A stretch of DNA of 64,000 nt from Stylonectria norvegica (lineage: Eukaryota > Ascomycota > Sordariomycetes > Hypocreales > Nectriaceae): the NCBI GenBank assembly GCA_014621405.1, contig JAANBC010000122.1, positions 1 to 64,000 of the forward strand, written 5' to 3'. This document shows positions 37,597 to 47,215 of this stretch, in pieces. The notes beneath the pieces are model-generated. The model saw only the letters and a list, made by a program, of their open reading frames with translations, was not told the origin of the DNA and did not search any database. Numbering within the stretch: the first letter of the stretch is position 1; the number at the start of each line of letters is the position of its first letter. The position numbers and the translations under genes are program-made.

Positions 37597-39909
37597 CTAT
37601 CTACAAAACTGCACCGCAACCGCCGTCAGAGTCTCTGAAACCAGCCTCACTGATTCAACCGCCACCCACTCCTCCTTCCCATGGAACCCTTCGCCCCGGG
37701 GTCCCCAAAGAAGCGCCGGAATACCCTCCGCAGTCAGCAACGCGCAGTCTGTCCAGAACGGCGCCCCCTGGACGCTCGCCTCTCTCCCAAGTGACTTGCT
37801 CACGATATCCCGCACGAGCACGGTAAATGGGTCGTCGAGGGGGAGTTGAAAAGACGGCCGGCTGAACATGACCTCGATATCATACCGAAAGTCCGCCACC
37901 TCCTCAACGAGCTTATCGAGCGACGCTTGGATCTCGGCCTTCACGCTCTCAGGGGTCTCGCCTGGGACGGTCCGGCGCTCTAGCGAGATGGTACACAGTG
38001 CTGGATACGAAGACTCTTCCTCGCCGCCCTTGATGATGGAGGCATGAACACTGGGCAGCCCAACCGTGGGGTCAGGGGTACGCTCCTGCAGTCGCTTCGC
38101 GTACCGATCCAGCTCTACCAAAAAGTACCCAGCCTTGGAGATGGCGTCAATTCCAATCTCTGGCAAGGATCCATGCGCCGCCAATCCGTGGATGGTAACA
38201 TCGAGCCACACAAACCCCTTGTGAGCATGAAGAATCTCAAGACCCGTTGGCTCAATCACCAACGCCGCGTCAGCTCTCCATCCTACCCGCAGCAGCTGCT
38301 CTGTCCCGAGACTTTTATCTTCCTCATCCGCAACTCCGGTGAAGATGACATCGCCTCTGAGACCGAGCTTCTTCGCCTCCGCCAGGGCTACCAGGGCAGC
38401 CGCCAGCCCGCTCTTCATGTCTGCCGATCCGCGGCCGTACAGCTTTCCGTCGGTAATGTGACCGCTCAAAGCGTCGCCGTCGTAGCCTTGCAGCGTCACC
38501 GTATCGAGATGACCGTTGAACATGAGGGTTTTGCCGCCCCCTGTGCCACGGGCCACGCCGATAATCGAGGGACGACCTTTGGTAGGCTCGAGCCAGTGCG
38601 TTTCGATGTCGCGGTGCGCGAGCCAGGAAGCGATGTATCGAGCCATTTCAGTTTCGCCTGGGCCTGGAACAGAACCTAGGGTTGGGCTTGCGGAGTTGAT
38701 CTGGACAAAAGTCTGTGTAAGGAGGATGGGGTCTTCGATTGACACGCTCAGCGGAGGTTTATAGTTTCTCTCGCCTTCGGTAGAAAGTAATACAATGACG
38801 GAGTCTTGGCTCAACCCCAACGTTGCCTTATCTTCTTCGCTCAGTCGTCGTAACGCTGCTAATGGAGATGCTCCACAAGGTCCGGCAGACACGCCCTTCG
38901 TCTTCAAATACAGAGCTGCTTCGTGGGCTTCATAATCCGAGATTGTGAGACTCGCATCTACACCTGACTGAAGTAGCGGCCAAGCAATCGTTGAAGGAGT
39001 CCCACAGTCAAGGCCTGCCATGATAGTAGGCGTCGTGCTCACCTTGGTCAGCTTTCCACGGCCGAGGCTCGTCCATAAACACGCCGCCGTGTCAGGTTCA
39101 ACGGTGAGAACAGTGGTGGTGCTGCCCTGTCTTTTGAAATGGGACACAACGGCTTGGGCGAATGATCCGACTCCAACTGGCGCGATGACTAGGTCGATGT
39201 GCTCATTCTTAAGCTGCTCGTCGATCTCGCGCATCATGGTGAGGTAACCATCGACAACCCACTGCGACGAAAAGCCAGTTGGACCCTCATTTGATATGGC
39301 TTGGACGGGAGGGAAACCCACCTGGGGAATATCCTCATATCCTTCAAAGGCAAAGTCCTGAATCAAGATTCCACCTTTGCACTTTGACGCATCCGCAGCC
39401 TCTGAAACTGCATCGTCATAGTTCCCGGAGGAGTGCACAATCGTCGCGCCCTCTGATTCTATCAGCTCGGCGGTTACTGGGTCCATGCCTGCGGGGACAT
39501 GAACCTCCACAAGAAGTTTTAGGATGGTTCCCATAAATGCCACAGCCCGACCATGGTTCCCATCCGTGGCAGCATACAGCTTAATCCGACGTGCCGCCGC
39601 AGCCTCCTTGATCGTCTCAAGGCTCGTATCAAGCGACAGGTCAAGTTCTCGCGCAACAGCCCGGAAAGTCCCCCACGAAGCACCGAGGATCTTGAACGAC
39701 GGGAGACCGAAGCGGTTGCTCTCATCTTTGAGGTAAACGGCTCGAACGCCGATATCTTTGGCGACGGCGTCGAGGGTTACAAGATTGGTGGGATTGTATT
39801 GAGGTAGTTGTTTGTGGAATCGGTCGATGAGTTCGGGTGCGGAGGGTGGAGGGGATTTCCATGTGCGGGCGGAGGGGTTGAAGTAGACGGGGCGACGATG
39901 GGTGGGCAT
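37597..39909 (-). CDS. Diaminopropionate ammonia-lyase fused to an M20 peptidase/deacylase
   Basis: One uninterrupted frame of 770 aa on the minus strand. Residues 1-390 are a fold-type II PLP enzyme of the diaminopropionate ammonia-lyase type. The PLP lysine is Lys73 (SFKILGAS), with a DGNHG loop at 116-120 and a QDFAFEGYEDIP segment near 184-195. This family converts 2,3-diaminopropionate to pyruvate and ammonia. Residues 395-770 are an M20 metallopeptidase/deacylase of the ArgE/DapE type. Metal and catalytic residues are His467 and Asp469 (GHLDT), Asp497 (GSADMKSG), Glu529-Glu530 (ADEED), Glu553, and a late His (EGFHG). Both halves look intact. A deacylase that releases diaminopropionate followed by its lyase would be a logical two-step enzyme; this is inference. 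It lies convergent to the NLR-like gene. Confidence 0.9.
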   Translation of the reverse strand: MPTHRRPVYFNPSARTWKSPPPSAPELIDRFHKQLPQYNPTNLVTLDAVAKDIGVRAVYLKDESNRFGLPSFKILGASWGTFRAVARELDLSLDTSLETIKEAAAARRIKLYAATDGNHGRAVAFMGTILKLLVEVHVPAGMDPVTAELIESEGATIVHSSGNYDDAVSEAADASKCKGGILIQDFAFEGYEDIPQVGFPPVQAISNEGPTGFSSQWVVDGYLTMMREIDEQLKNEHIDLVIAPVGVGSFAQAVVSHFKRQGSTTTVLTVEPDTAACLWTSLGRGKLTKVSTTPTIMAGLDCGTPSTIAWPLLQSGVDASLTISDYEAHEAALYLKTKGVSAGPCGASPLAALRRLSEEDKATLGLSQDSVIVLLSTEGERNYKPPLSVSIEDPILLTQTFVQINSASPTLGSVPGPGETEMARYIASWLAHRDIETHWLEPTKGRPSIIGVARGTGGGKTLMFNGHLDTVTLQGYDGDALSGHITDGKLYGRGSADMKSGLAAALVALAEAKKLGLRGDVIFTGVADEEDKSLGTEQLLRVGWRADAALVIEPTGLEILHAHKGFVWLDVTIHGLAAHGSLPEIGIDAISKAGYFLVELDRYAKRLQERTPDPTVGLPSVHASIIKGGEEESSYPALCTISLERRTVPGETPESVKAEIQASLDKLVEEVADFRYDIEVMFSRPSFQLPLDDPFTVLVRDIVSKSLGREASVQGAPFWTDCALLTAEGIPALLWGPRGEGFHGKEEWVAVESVRLVSETLTAVAVQFCR

Positions 39910-40276
39910 GTTGGATTTTGGAAGGGGGGTTGTTAGGTGAAGTTATCGCCGAGGTTGGAGTCTGCAGTCGTCTAGATGTTTGCTGCAAATATGCAAAGGT
40001 TTGCTAATTTATAATTAGATATCGATGTCGAAAGAAAAAAGTTATCCTTGAATTCGTTCTTCTGAATATCCCTCAGCTGTCATGCAAATAGGCCTTCGAA
40101 GATGCGCCCTCTGAGTACAAGCACCACAACAACGGATGCAGCCGTGCCAGCCATTGGCCTGGAAGATTGATACGTGCTTGTAGTTTGTAGGTAGGTGCCA
40201 AAATAAAGCAGGCATCATATGCGGTTTGTGACCAGTATAGCAGACGAGTATATTATGGCACCTGGCCCCACCCATT
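39910..40276. other. Divergent promoter between the fusion enzyme and the transcription factor
   Basis: Short 367-bp region between two divergent starts. If the transcription factor begins at its later ATG (40373), the region is 463 bp. No site was recognised with confidence. Confidence 0.5.
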
Positions 40277-42106
40277 ATGACTGTGCCAGATTCCATCTTC
40301 TCTGCTAAGCCAGGCACAGTGCAAACCTCCAAGATCCATCATCGCGGGCTTTCACTGGAGCCTCACTTCACAATGGTGATGGAGCTTACTCTTGACGATG
40401 TTTTGTTCTCTCTCAGCGATGATGGATCGGTGGCTGTGCCTTTCGACGAGGTAAATGAGAGCACCGCCATGAGTGCGATCGAGAACTCGAGTTTTGGTGG
40501 CTCTCATGCGATAGGAAATGAGGCTGCAGACGTAGCAAGGCTGTTCCTCTCTGACTACGCGAGAGATAATCATGCCGTGGAAACCACTGCTTCTCATGCA
40601 GCAACGATATCACCGTCTCAACTGCACAGTATCAACCTCCCCCTCCCCCACCAAGCAGACATCAACCAATCCTCTCTCTTTATCAACCACACCTCAACCC
40701 TCGCCGAATTCTTCCTCAAAAACGGCGCTTCTCGCCCGTCTACTCCCTGCTCTCACTGCAGCCGTCTTCGCCTTCAATGCCTCATTCTGCAGACTACCTC
40801 GGCCAATCCCAACCCCATCTCCTCCTGCTCCAGCTGCGTTGCCCTCTTCCGCGAGTGCAGCCTCTCCGGGAACCGCAAGCGTGGGCCATCGGCTTTTGAG
40901 GCACTGCAGCCGGTCATCGGCCAGCTGCACGGGGTAAGCGAAGATGGGAGTCCTTTGGAACTTGAGGGCAGTCTGACGGCATTGACGAAGAAGTCCGGGA
41001 CGAGATCTGTGAGGAAGACGAGAGTATTGAGGAATTGGCTTGCGGGCCATATGGACCACCCGTATCCTTCGGAAGAGGAGAAAATATTCCTCGCGAAAGA
41101 GTCTGGCTTGAGCAAGACACAAGTTATCAACTGGTTCGCCAACACGAGGCGTCGTCAGCGAATATCCGCCCACGTTCACCGCAACGCGAATAACCAAGTC
41201 TTTCCACGCGGATCGCCCATGCCGCAAGGATTGCACTCATACCTATCGCCCATGGAGCGGTGGCGAAACTCACTCCCTGATGAAGAGCCGGCTGCTGCAG
41301 CAGACATTGAAACTGCCTTGTCTGCTCAAATCAACGGTAGTGGATCTTTGGAGAGTCTTGAGGTGAGCGCTGGGGATGGACCAGGCTCGTCTACCAGCGG
41401 TGATTCCCTCTTATATCCAAACTCGCTGTTTCGAGATGGGTCATCAAACTCAGCTTCGTCATGCTACTCCTTCCGATCCAACGAAAATGGACATCGCGCG
41501 TCGCATTCCGCTGACAGTTCGCTTGGCGAAAGATCGTCAACACCCTGGCTGAAGTCTCCAAAGCCAAAAGTCGCAATGACACATATATTCCAATGCACTT
41601 TCTGCAAACAACCATTCAAGAAGAAATACGACTGGGTCCGCCACGAGAAGTCCCTTCACCTCCGTGGCCTCGATTCCTTCATCTGCCGTCTTCCCATCCC
41701 ACCCACTCAATCCCACCTCGTCTGGCCCGTCAACTCAACAACACCCCAGTGTATCTTCTGCGGTCACGCCTCCCCTACTGATGCACATATCCAATCCCAC
41801 GAATTCGAAAGTTGTCTCGAACGTCCCATCTCCGAGCGAACTTTTACTCGCAAAGACCACCTCTGGCAGCATCTGCGAAAGTTTCACGGCTGCCGTAAGC
41901 GGGAGGGTTGGAGACCGGACTTGGAACTACTGCAGAGTCGGGAGACGTCATTAAGAAGTTGCTGTGGGTTCTGTGGAAGGGCTATAGAGACATGGAAGGG
42001 GAGAGTGAGACATTTGGCGGGTCATTTTCGGGAGGGTATGACGATGGAGCAATGGGTCGGAGGGTGTGGGATCGAGGGTGTGGGATCGAGGGTGTGGGAG
42101 ACATAG
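40277..42106 (+). CDS. Transcription factor with TALE homeodomain, C2H2 fingers and a Zn2Cys6-like motif
   Basis: A single exon gives 609 aa; an ATG at 40373 in good context (CACAATGG) would give 577 aa and may be the true start. Near residue 155 there is a CX2CX6C pair (CSHCSRLRLQC, then CSSCVALFREC) spaced like a Zn2Cys6 module but with a long loop. A TALE-type homeodomain follows at about 237-300, ending in helix 3 VINWFANTRRRQR. The C-terminal third has C2H2-like units: FQCTFCKQPF with HEKSLH, a CIFCGHAS unit, and a final CGFCGRAIETWKGRVRHLAGHF. A serine-rich linker separates the two zones. It is a nuclear DNA-binding regulator by architecture. Fungal proteins combining homeobox and C2H2 fingers are known; targets here are not. 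It is divergent from the lyase-deacylase gene, so it could regulate it, but that is speculation. Confidence 0.88.
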   Translation: MTVPDSIFSAKPGTVQTSKIHHRGLSLEPHFTMVMELTLDDVLFSLSDDGSVAVPFDEVNESTAMSAIENSSFGGSHAIGNEAADVARLFLSDYARDNHAVETTASHAATISPSQLHSINLPLPHQADINQSSLFINHTSTLAEFFLKNGASRPSTPCSHCSRLRLQCLILQTTSANPNPISSCSSCVALFRECSLSGNRKRGPSAFEALQPVIGQLHGVSEDGSPLELEGSLTALTKKSGTRSVRKTRVLRNWLAGHMDHPYPSEEEKIFLAKESGLSKTQVINWFANTRRRQRISAHVHRNANNQVFPRGSPMPQGLHSYLSPMERWRNSLPDEEPAAAADIETALSAQINGSGSLESLEVSAGDGPGSSTSGDSLLYPNSLFRDGSSNSASSCYSFRSNENGHRASHSADSSLGERSSTPWLKSPKPKVAMTHIFQCTFCKQPFKKKYDWVRHEKSLHLRGLDSFICRLPIPPTQSHLVWPVNSTTPQCIFCGHASPTDAHIQSHEFESCLERPISERTFTRKDHLWQHLRKFHGCRKREGWRPDLELLQSRETSLRSCCGFCGRAIETWKGRVRHLAGHFREGMTMEQWVGGCGIEGVGSRVWET

Positions 42107-42339
42107 TAGGAGGACAGTCGGCTGGTTACGGACACTAACAAGAAGCATCAATCAAAAAAAAGAAGACAGGCGGCATCGTTACGATAATCTGCCCTACGAA
42201 ACAAGAGAGGACTGACAGACACGACAGCTAGACATCGCAACCCTTCTTGTTCATATCAAGGGGGGTACTCCGTTTCTCAACAAAACAGCACAACCACCTT
42301 GCGACCTCACAACTCTTATCAACTACACCATCAACCCTA

Positions 42340-43671
42340 TTACTCTTTCTCAAAGAACCTGTTCTTCGGCCTCGGCAACCCAAGATGCTCCCTCAAAGTC
42401 TCACCCTCATACTCACTCCGAAAGATGCCCCTCCGCTGCAATTCAGGCACCAACCTCTCAGCCACATCATCCAACCCCTGCGGCAGAAACGGAAACACAA
42501 CCGTGAACCCATCCGCCCCCTCCTCCTTCAGCCAAATCGCGAACTCATCCGCCACCGTCTCCGCCGTTCCCACAAACGCCAACCCGGCGTATCCGCCGTA
42601 CCGCTGTGCGAGTTGTCGCACCGTGAAGCCCTCTTCCGCCAGCTTAAGGACGCCTTCGCGGCTGGTCTTGCTGGCGTTCGTCTCGGGAATGTCCTTTGGG
42701 AGAGGAGCGTCTGGGTCGAACTTTGAAGTATCTGTCCCGAGCGCAACGGACAGTGAGGCGATGGCACTTTCGTAGTGGACTAGGCTGTCGAGATGCAGGC
42801 GCTTGGCCTTGGCGTCCTCGACAGTGTCGCCGATGATGATAAGGGCAGCAGGCAAGATCTTGAGATGATTGCGGTCCCGGCCCGCGGCTGTAGCCCGGCC
42901 CTTGATATCCGCGTACAACGCCTTCGCAGACTCCAAGTCTCGCGGCGAACAGAAAACCACTTCGGCCGTCTCAGCTGCAAGCTGTCGCCCCGGCTCAGAC
43001 TGTCCCGCCTGAACAATCACCGGCCAACCTTGCACTGGTCTCGCGATGTTAAGCGGCCCCTTTACCTTCAAGCTTTCGCCTTCGTGATTAAGCGTATGCA
43101 GCTTCTCCGGGTCGAAGAAGATACCGCTCTCCTGGTCGCGAATAAACGCATCATCCGCAAAGCTGTCCCAAAGACCTGTCACGACATCGTAAAATTCCCG
43201 AGCGCGCTTGTACCGCTCTGCGTGCTCGAGATGCTCATCCTTTCCGAAGTTCTTGGATGACTCTGGGTTCCCAGTTGTGACGATGTTCCATGCCGCCCGC
43301 CCATTGCTCAAATGGTCCAACGACGCGAATCGCCTGGCGATGTGGTACGGTTCATCGTACGTTGTTGATGCCGTAGCTGCGAGCCCAATCTTCTCCGTCA
43401 CCACAGACAGGGCGGACAGCAGCGTAAAAGGCTCGAACGAAGTAACAGTATGGCTCCGGCGCAGGGCCTCAACGGGCATATTGAGAACGGCGAGATGATC
43501 AGCCATGAAGAAGGCATCGAACTTTGCCGCCTCGAGTCTCTGGATAAATGCCTTGAGATGGGCGAGGTTGAAGTTGGCGTCGGGGTATGAGGAGGGGTAG
43601 CGCCATGCGCCCGTGTGGAGGCTCACGGGGCGCATGAAGGCCGTAAGATGGAGGGTTTTTTGGTCTGTCAT
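42340..43671 (-). CDS. FMN-dependent monooxygenase, bacterial-luciferase-like (NtaA/SnaA/DszA family)
   Basis: A single exon on the minus strand gives 443 aa, the usual length for the family. Recognisable segments are the N-terminal TAFMRPVSLHTGAWR, DAFFMADHLAVL, the ASTTYDEPYHIARRFASLDHLSNGR block, WNIVTTGNPESSKNFG, and QAGQSEPGRQLAAETAEVVF. These enzymes are TIM barrels that use reduced FMN from a separate reductase to oxidise C-N or C-S compounds such as nitrilotriacetate, sulfones or pristinamycin precursors. No reductase is adjacent. The absence of introns and the closeness to bacterial sequences make transfer from bacteria plausible, but the family is also common in fungi. The gene is convergent with the transcription factor gene. 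Confidence 0.9.
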   Translation of the reverse strand: MTDQKTLHLTAFMRPVSLHTGAWRYPSSYPDANFNLAHLKAFIQRLEAAKFDAFFMADHLAVLNMPVEALRRSHTVTSFEPFTLLSALSVVTEKIGLAATASTTYDEPYHIARRFASLDHLSNGRAAWNIVTTGNPESSKNFGKDEHLEHAERYKRAREFYDVVTGLWDSFADDAFIRDQESGIFFDPEKLHTLNHEGESLKVKGPLNIARPVQGWPVIVQAGQSEPGRQLAAETAEVVFCSPRDLESAKALYADIKGRATAAGRDRNHLKILPAALIIIGDTVEDAKAKRLHLDSLVHYESAIASLSVALGTDTSKFDPDAPLPKDIPETNASKTSREGVLKLAEEGFTVRQLAQRYGGYAGLAFVGTAETVADEFAIWLKEEGADGFTVVFPFLPQGLDDVAERLVPELQRRGIFRSEYEGETLREHLGLPRPKNRFFEKE

Positions 43672-44276
43672 TGTGAGGGTGAGAGTGAGATGTGAGCTGA
43701 GTAGGTAAGTAAAAAGATAGGAGACGTTATATGATGAACTACTCAGAATCAGTGTAAGTGCCCAGGGCTAGATATATATCGTAGACGTGAATGTGATTAT
43801 AAATGCGATCCCGCCGCGACCGATCACGACATCGATGTTTGCGGGGTTTGTCAGATCTATATGTCGGCATACGTGCAGCTTTGGCGCGATCCGGATTCAT
43901 CGGATAGAACATCTAAGTGGTCTTCTGATTTTGTGAAAAGACGAATCAGTTTATGAGATGCAGAGGGAGGTGGTAAACGGTAAATCCATGGTTGTTCCAT
44001 TTGAAAAGGAAGTCATCCGCGGATGTTTAATGACTGTGACGAGCTGGACAGCCACAAGCTACTAGGTACCTTAGATATTCCTAACTGCATCGACATGTGA
44101 CATCTATGTAGACCTTCATCTAGGTTGCTATGGAGGAATTATACAAGTTTCAACTCCAGCTCAATGATCTCAGCTTCCGGCTGTAACCTGATAATTGTAT
44201 AGCTTTGGCAATACACTGCCACTTTCCCAAGCATCACTTTGCTTCGCAAGATGTCTTTCAGTAGACCACAGTCATT
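43672..44276. other. Intergenic region upstream of the FMN monooxygenase
   Basis: Promoter of the monooxygenase, with a TATA-like AGATATATAT stretch near 43770 on the plus strand. No gene seen. Confidence 0.5.
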
Positions 44277-45695
44277 TCAGCTGGGGTAACCGACCATATC
44301 ATGTGCACATAGGCCCCTCCCAAACTTCCTCGCATCCAGTCCATTCTGGTCATCCGGAAGCACATAAATCCATGGAAATCCTCTTGGACACCCGGGTGTC
44401 GAGCAACCATCCAGCGGAGTATCATCCGCCTCGTAGAAAACTTGGCAGAACGACTGTCCCGGGAACACGGCCCAAAACTTGCACGCTGTGCTGTCGTAGC
44501 ATGCGCGGCAGCACTGGGATGGGTCGCCGCCCGTGCCGATCACGTACTCGATTCCCACGTTGTCCATGTTGGGGATGCCGTCGATCATAAGGTCTTGTAC
44601 GTTGGGGTTGCGGCAGGGGTGGTCGGTTACTTCGGGGATGAGGGATGTGGTGGTTGACGTGGTGCTGATGGTGGTAGTACTGGTGAGAGATATGGCTGTC
44701 GTAGTTGTCGTCGTGGTTCGAGTGGTGGTTACTGAGGTTGTGGTTGTGGTTGTGGTGAATGTACTTGTCGAACGAGAGAGGCTTGTGCCTGGGATGCTGG
44801 TAACTGTTGTCTTTGTAACGGTTGACGTTACGGTTGGAGCTGTGCCTCCTATCAATGTTGACGAGGTCAAAGTTTTGCGTTGCGTAGTACTGACAGTTGT
44901 CGTCTTCGGAGTGAGGTCGAACTTGGTGCTCGTTAATAACAAGCTACGCGTGTGTCAGTGTTTGATGTCCAAGTGAGAACCTGTAGCACGTACAACAGTC
45001 GCTTGGGAACTCTGCGCTGCGGATCTGGTTTCCCAGAATGTCACGTTTTTCGAACACGCACGTCGTGAATAGATACTGAACAGACGTCGTGCTAGTAATG
45101 CTCCTATATACCAGTCAGCAGCTCGCCCTGACGCATGCACAAGATAGTTCGCTTACTCGATAACTGTCACCGTCGAAGGAGCAGTCTCGATTAAACTGGT
45201 CGTGAAGATGGAAGTTGAGATTGTGCTGTATGTGCTTGTTGATGTGGCCGTTGCTGTCTGCGTACTCGTCACTGTGGTTGGGGCGATCGTAATCCTATTT
45301 ATATGAGCTTCGCACCTAGTATCTCCAACAGCTGAACTCACGTTGGACCTCTTGAGGTGCTAGTTGTCGTCACGGTTTTAGTCGTTGTAGTCGCCCGAAC
45401 TGTTCGCGTCGTCGTGGTAGTCGGGATGGATGTTTCAGTTACGGTGATTGTCTGCTGAGCTCTCTGGCATGTCGCGACTGACATACGTGATAGTGCTAGA
45501 GGCTGGTTAGTTTCAGTTGGGATATAAAGGTTAGCCTTGCTGTTTCTTACAGATCAGAGACGTGCAGAGTTGCACCGATCGGTAGGGCAAAAACCGGCAT
45601 GATTCGGCGCCATCTGCACACAATTGAAAGTTACCCACGATAGCAGTAACGCCGCTGCCAGAGACGACCCATAAGACGAAGGTCGACAGCTTCAT
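44277..45695 (-). CDS. Secreted Thr/Ser-rich protein with C-terminal apple/PAN-like Cys domain
   Basis: Five exons on the minus strand (45551-45695, 45342-45495, 45157-45294, 44990-45103, 44277-44943) give 405 aa. Phases of all four introns (46-55 nt) agree. The N-terminus (MKLSTFVLWVVSGSGVTAI) looks like a signal peptide. A long Thr/Ser-rich stretch follows, broken by a short Cys-containing segment (FTTCVFEKRD to DCCT). The last 115 residues hold about eight Cys, with CCRACYDSTACKFWAVFPG resembling apple/PAN-type modules. Such proteins are usually heavily O-glycosylated and in the cell wall or secreted. No GPI signal or membrane helix is visible at the C-terminus. Family unknown to me; function not assigned. 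Exon boundaries are by eye. Confidence 0.75.
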
Positions 45696-46338
45696 CGTGT
45701 ACAAACAGTCGACCAGTTCTCAAGCAGGGAAGAAAATGGTGAAGCAGCATCGTGAACTCCTAGAGGGGGCTACAAGCCTTTTACTGTTCTTCTCTCGGTG
45801 AACCCATACTATTTCAAACAATTTAGGTCTAAATTTGTGGCTATCGATCCATTGCAGCCACTCTGGACATTTTCGACTTAGATCCTCAGCCGGGTCGGAT
45901 TCTAGATCTTGGAGTCGCAGCTGAGGCCCTTGGACAAGAGGCTTGGCAGGGGACTTGCAGGGGTGCCTTGTCTTGAATCTGCAGTTGCGCGGTTAAGCTA
46001 TTGGCCGTTTAAACTATTTTGGGTTTTAGTGAGATTGCTTTAAGCCACGATTGAAGCCACCAACGGCTTGGGATGATTCGTGGGAATTGGAACATTGCTT
46101 AGTACGGAAATTTCACTGTGAACTATGTATACTATGTGGTGATATTTCAAGAGCAGAGCATTTCTGAAGAAGTCTTCATCGATTGGGGAGAAAGACATAT
46201 AGTGCCAAACGTAAGTACGTAGTTTCATATCTCAAAACTTGTATTCGCGTTGGCCTCATTATCCCAGTGTAGCAATGATGCACCCGTTTCCTTACGATAC
46301 AAAGTGAGTTATGACCACCTAGCGGTCTGTTGACTAGG
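45696..46338. other. Intergenic region
   Basis: Promoter side of the secreted Thr/Ser-rich gene and 3' side of the first Cys-rich gene. Nothing else recognised. Confidence 0.5.
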
Positions 46339-46587
46339 TTATTTGTCTTTTCGTTCAAATATCTTCTTGCGCTGTGTTTTCAAAGCCTGTTCACATTTCT
46401 CACATATTGCCTGAAACTGCTGGCTCGGCTCGGCATCCTTCGATATGAACTCGCACTTATTTGTCTGGCATTGCTTGGTCACGCCATCTTTTCCCTGACC
46501 CTTCTTGCAGATTATCGGCTGCTGTGAAGAGCCAACGTGGGCTTTGCAACTATAGCACTTGAATTTAGTTTCGATGATTGTGCACAT
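46339..46587 (-). CDS. Small Cys-rich protein, family copy A
   Basis: 82 aa in one exon, starting MCTIIETKF. Cys residues are at 2, 11, 14, 27, 40, 45, 62 and 65, followed by a Lys-rich tail. The Cys spacing matches the two neighbouring genes at 46931 and 48669, so these are paralogues. There is no signal peptide; the Met-Cys start suggests a cytosolic or nuclear zinc-binding protein rather than a classical secreted effector. Similar short MCxxx-starting Cys-rich proteins of unknown function are widespread in ascomycetes. The product is described only from sequence. Confidence 0.7.
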   Translation of the reverse strand: MCTIIETKFKCYSCKAHVGSSQQPIICKKGQGKDGVTKQCQTNKCEFISKDAEPSQQFQAICEKCEQALKTQRKKIFERKDK

Positions 46588-46930
46588 GTTTGCTGAGGTT
46601 TGATGTTCTTTTGCGTGATACTTGGATTTGGACGATACGGTTTGATGTTCGTTGGTAGAGACGCGTGGGCTGCTTCCTTTGTCGCGAGATTGATATGTGC
46701 GTTGACGTCCAGGGCGAAGTTGATTACTTATATATCAAAAGTTTAGTGTCTCTGAATAAGTATACTCACGGTCCTGAATAACAGTCAGAGTAAGTATTGG
46801 GGCTGTCTTCGTGATAGACTGGAGATCTATACGACACTGTTAAAGGTGACAAGGAGTCAGAGCAGGCTTAGATTTCGTGGGGTTTAATTTATCGTTCTAA
46901 AATGTTGAAACTTGACTCTTGAAAGTGCCT
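46588..46930. other. Spacer between Cys-rich copies A and B
   Basis: About 340 bp with the probable promoter of copy A, including a TTATATATC stretch near 46727. No gene seen. Confidence 0.45.
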
Positions 46931-47215
46931 TCACGAAGCCTTCTGAGTCGTGGTAGCTTGACCATTTTCTTTACCAGCAACTTGGTCTAGTAATTCTTTC
47001 TTCTCACGCTGTGCCTGAAGAATCCGATCACATACTTCACACAGCGGCTCAAACGGCTGAACCGTCTTGCCTGGCTTGGTCTCGAAAGAGCATTTGTCGT
47101 CTGGGCATCCTTCTATGCTTTTTCTGCCTTCCTCACACAGCACTTTTTCTCCCGTACACCCAGCAGGGTCGTTGCACTTTTTGCAAAAGAATAGGTATTG
47201 GAATATCTCGCACAT
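46931..47215 (-). CDS. Small Cys-rich protein, family copy B
   Basis: 94 aa in one exon, starting MCEIFQYLFFCKKC. Cys are at 2, 11, 14, 20, 27, 37, 42, 59 and 62. The segments PFEPLCEVCDRILQAQREKKE here and QFQAICEKCEQALKTQRKK in copy A align well, showing clear homology. The C-terminal 20 residues are polar and unlike copy A. No signal peptide or transmembrane segment. Function unknown. Confidence 0.72.
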   Translation of the reverse strand: MCEIFQYLFFCKKCNDPAGCTGEKVLCEEGRKSIEGCPDDKCSFETKPGKTVQPFEPLCEVCDRILQAQREKKELLDQVAGKENGQATTTQKAS

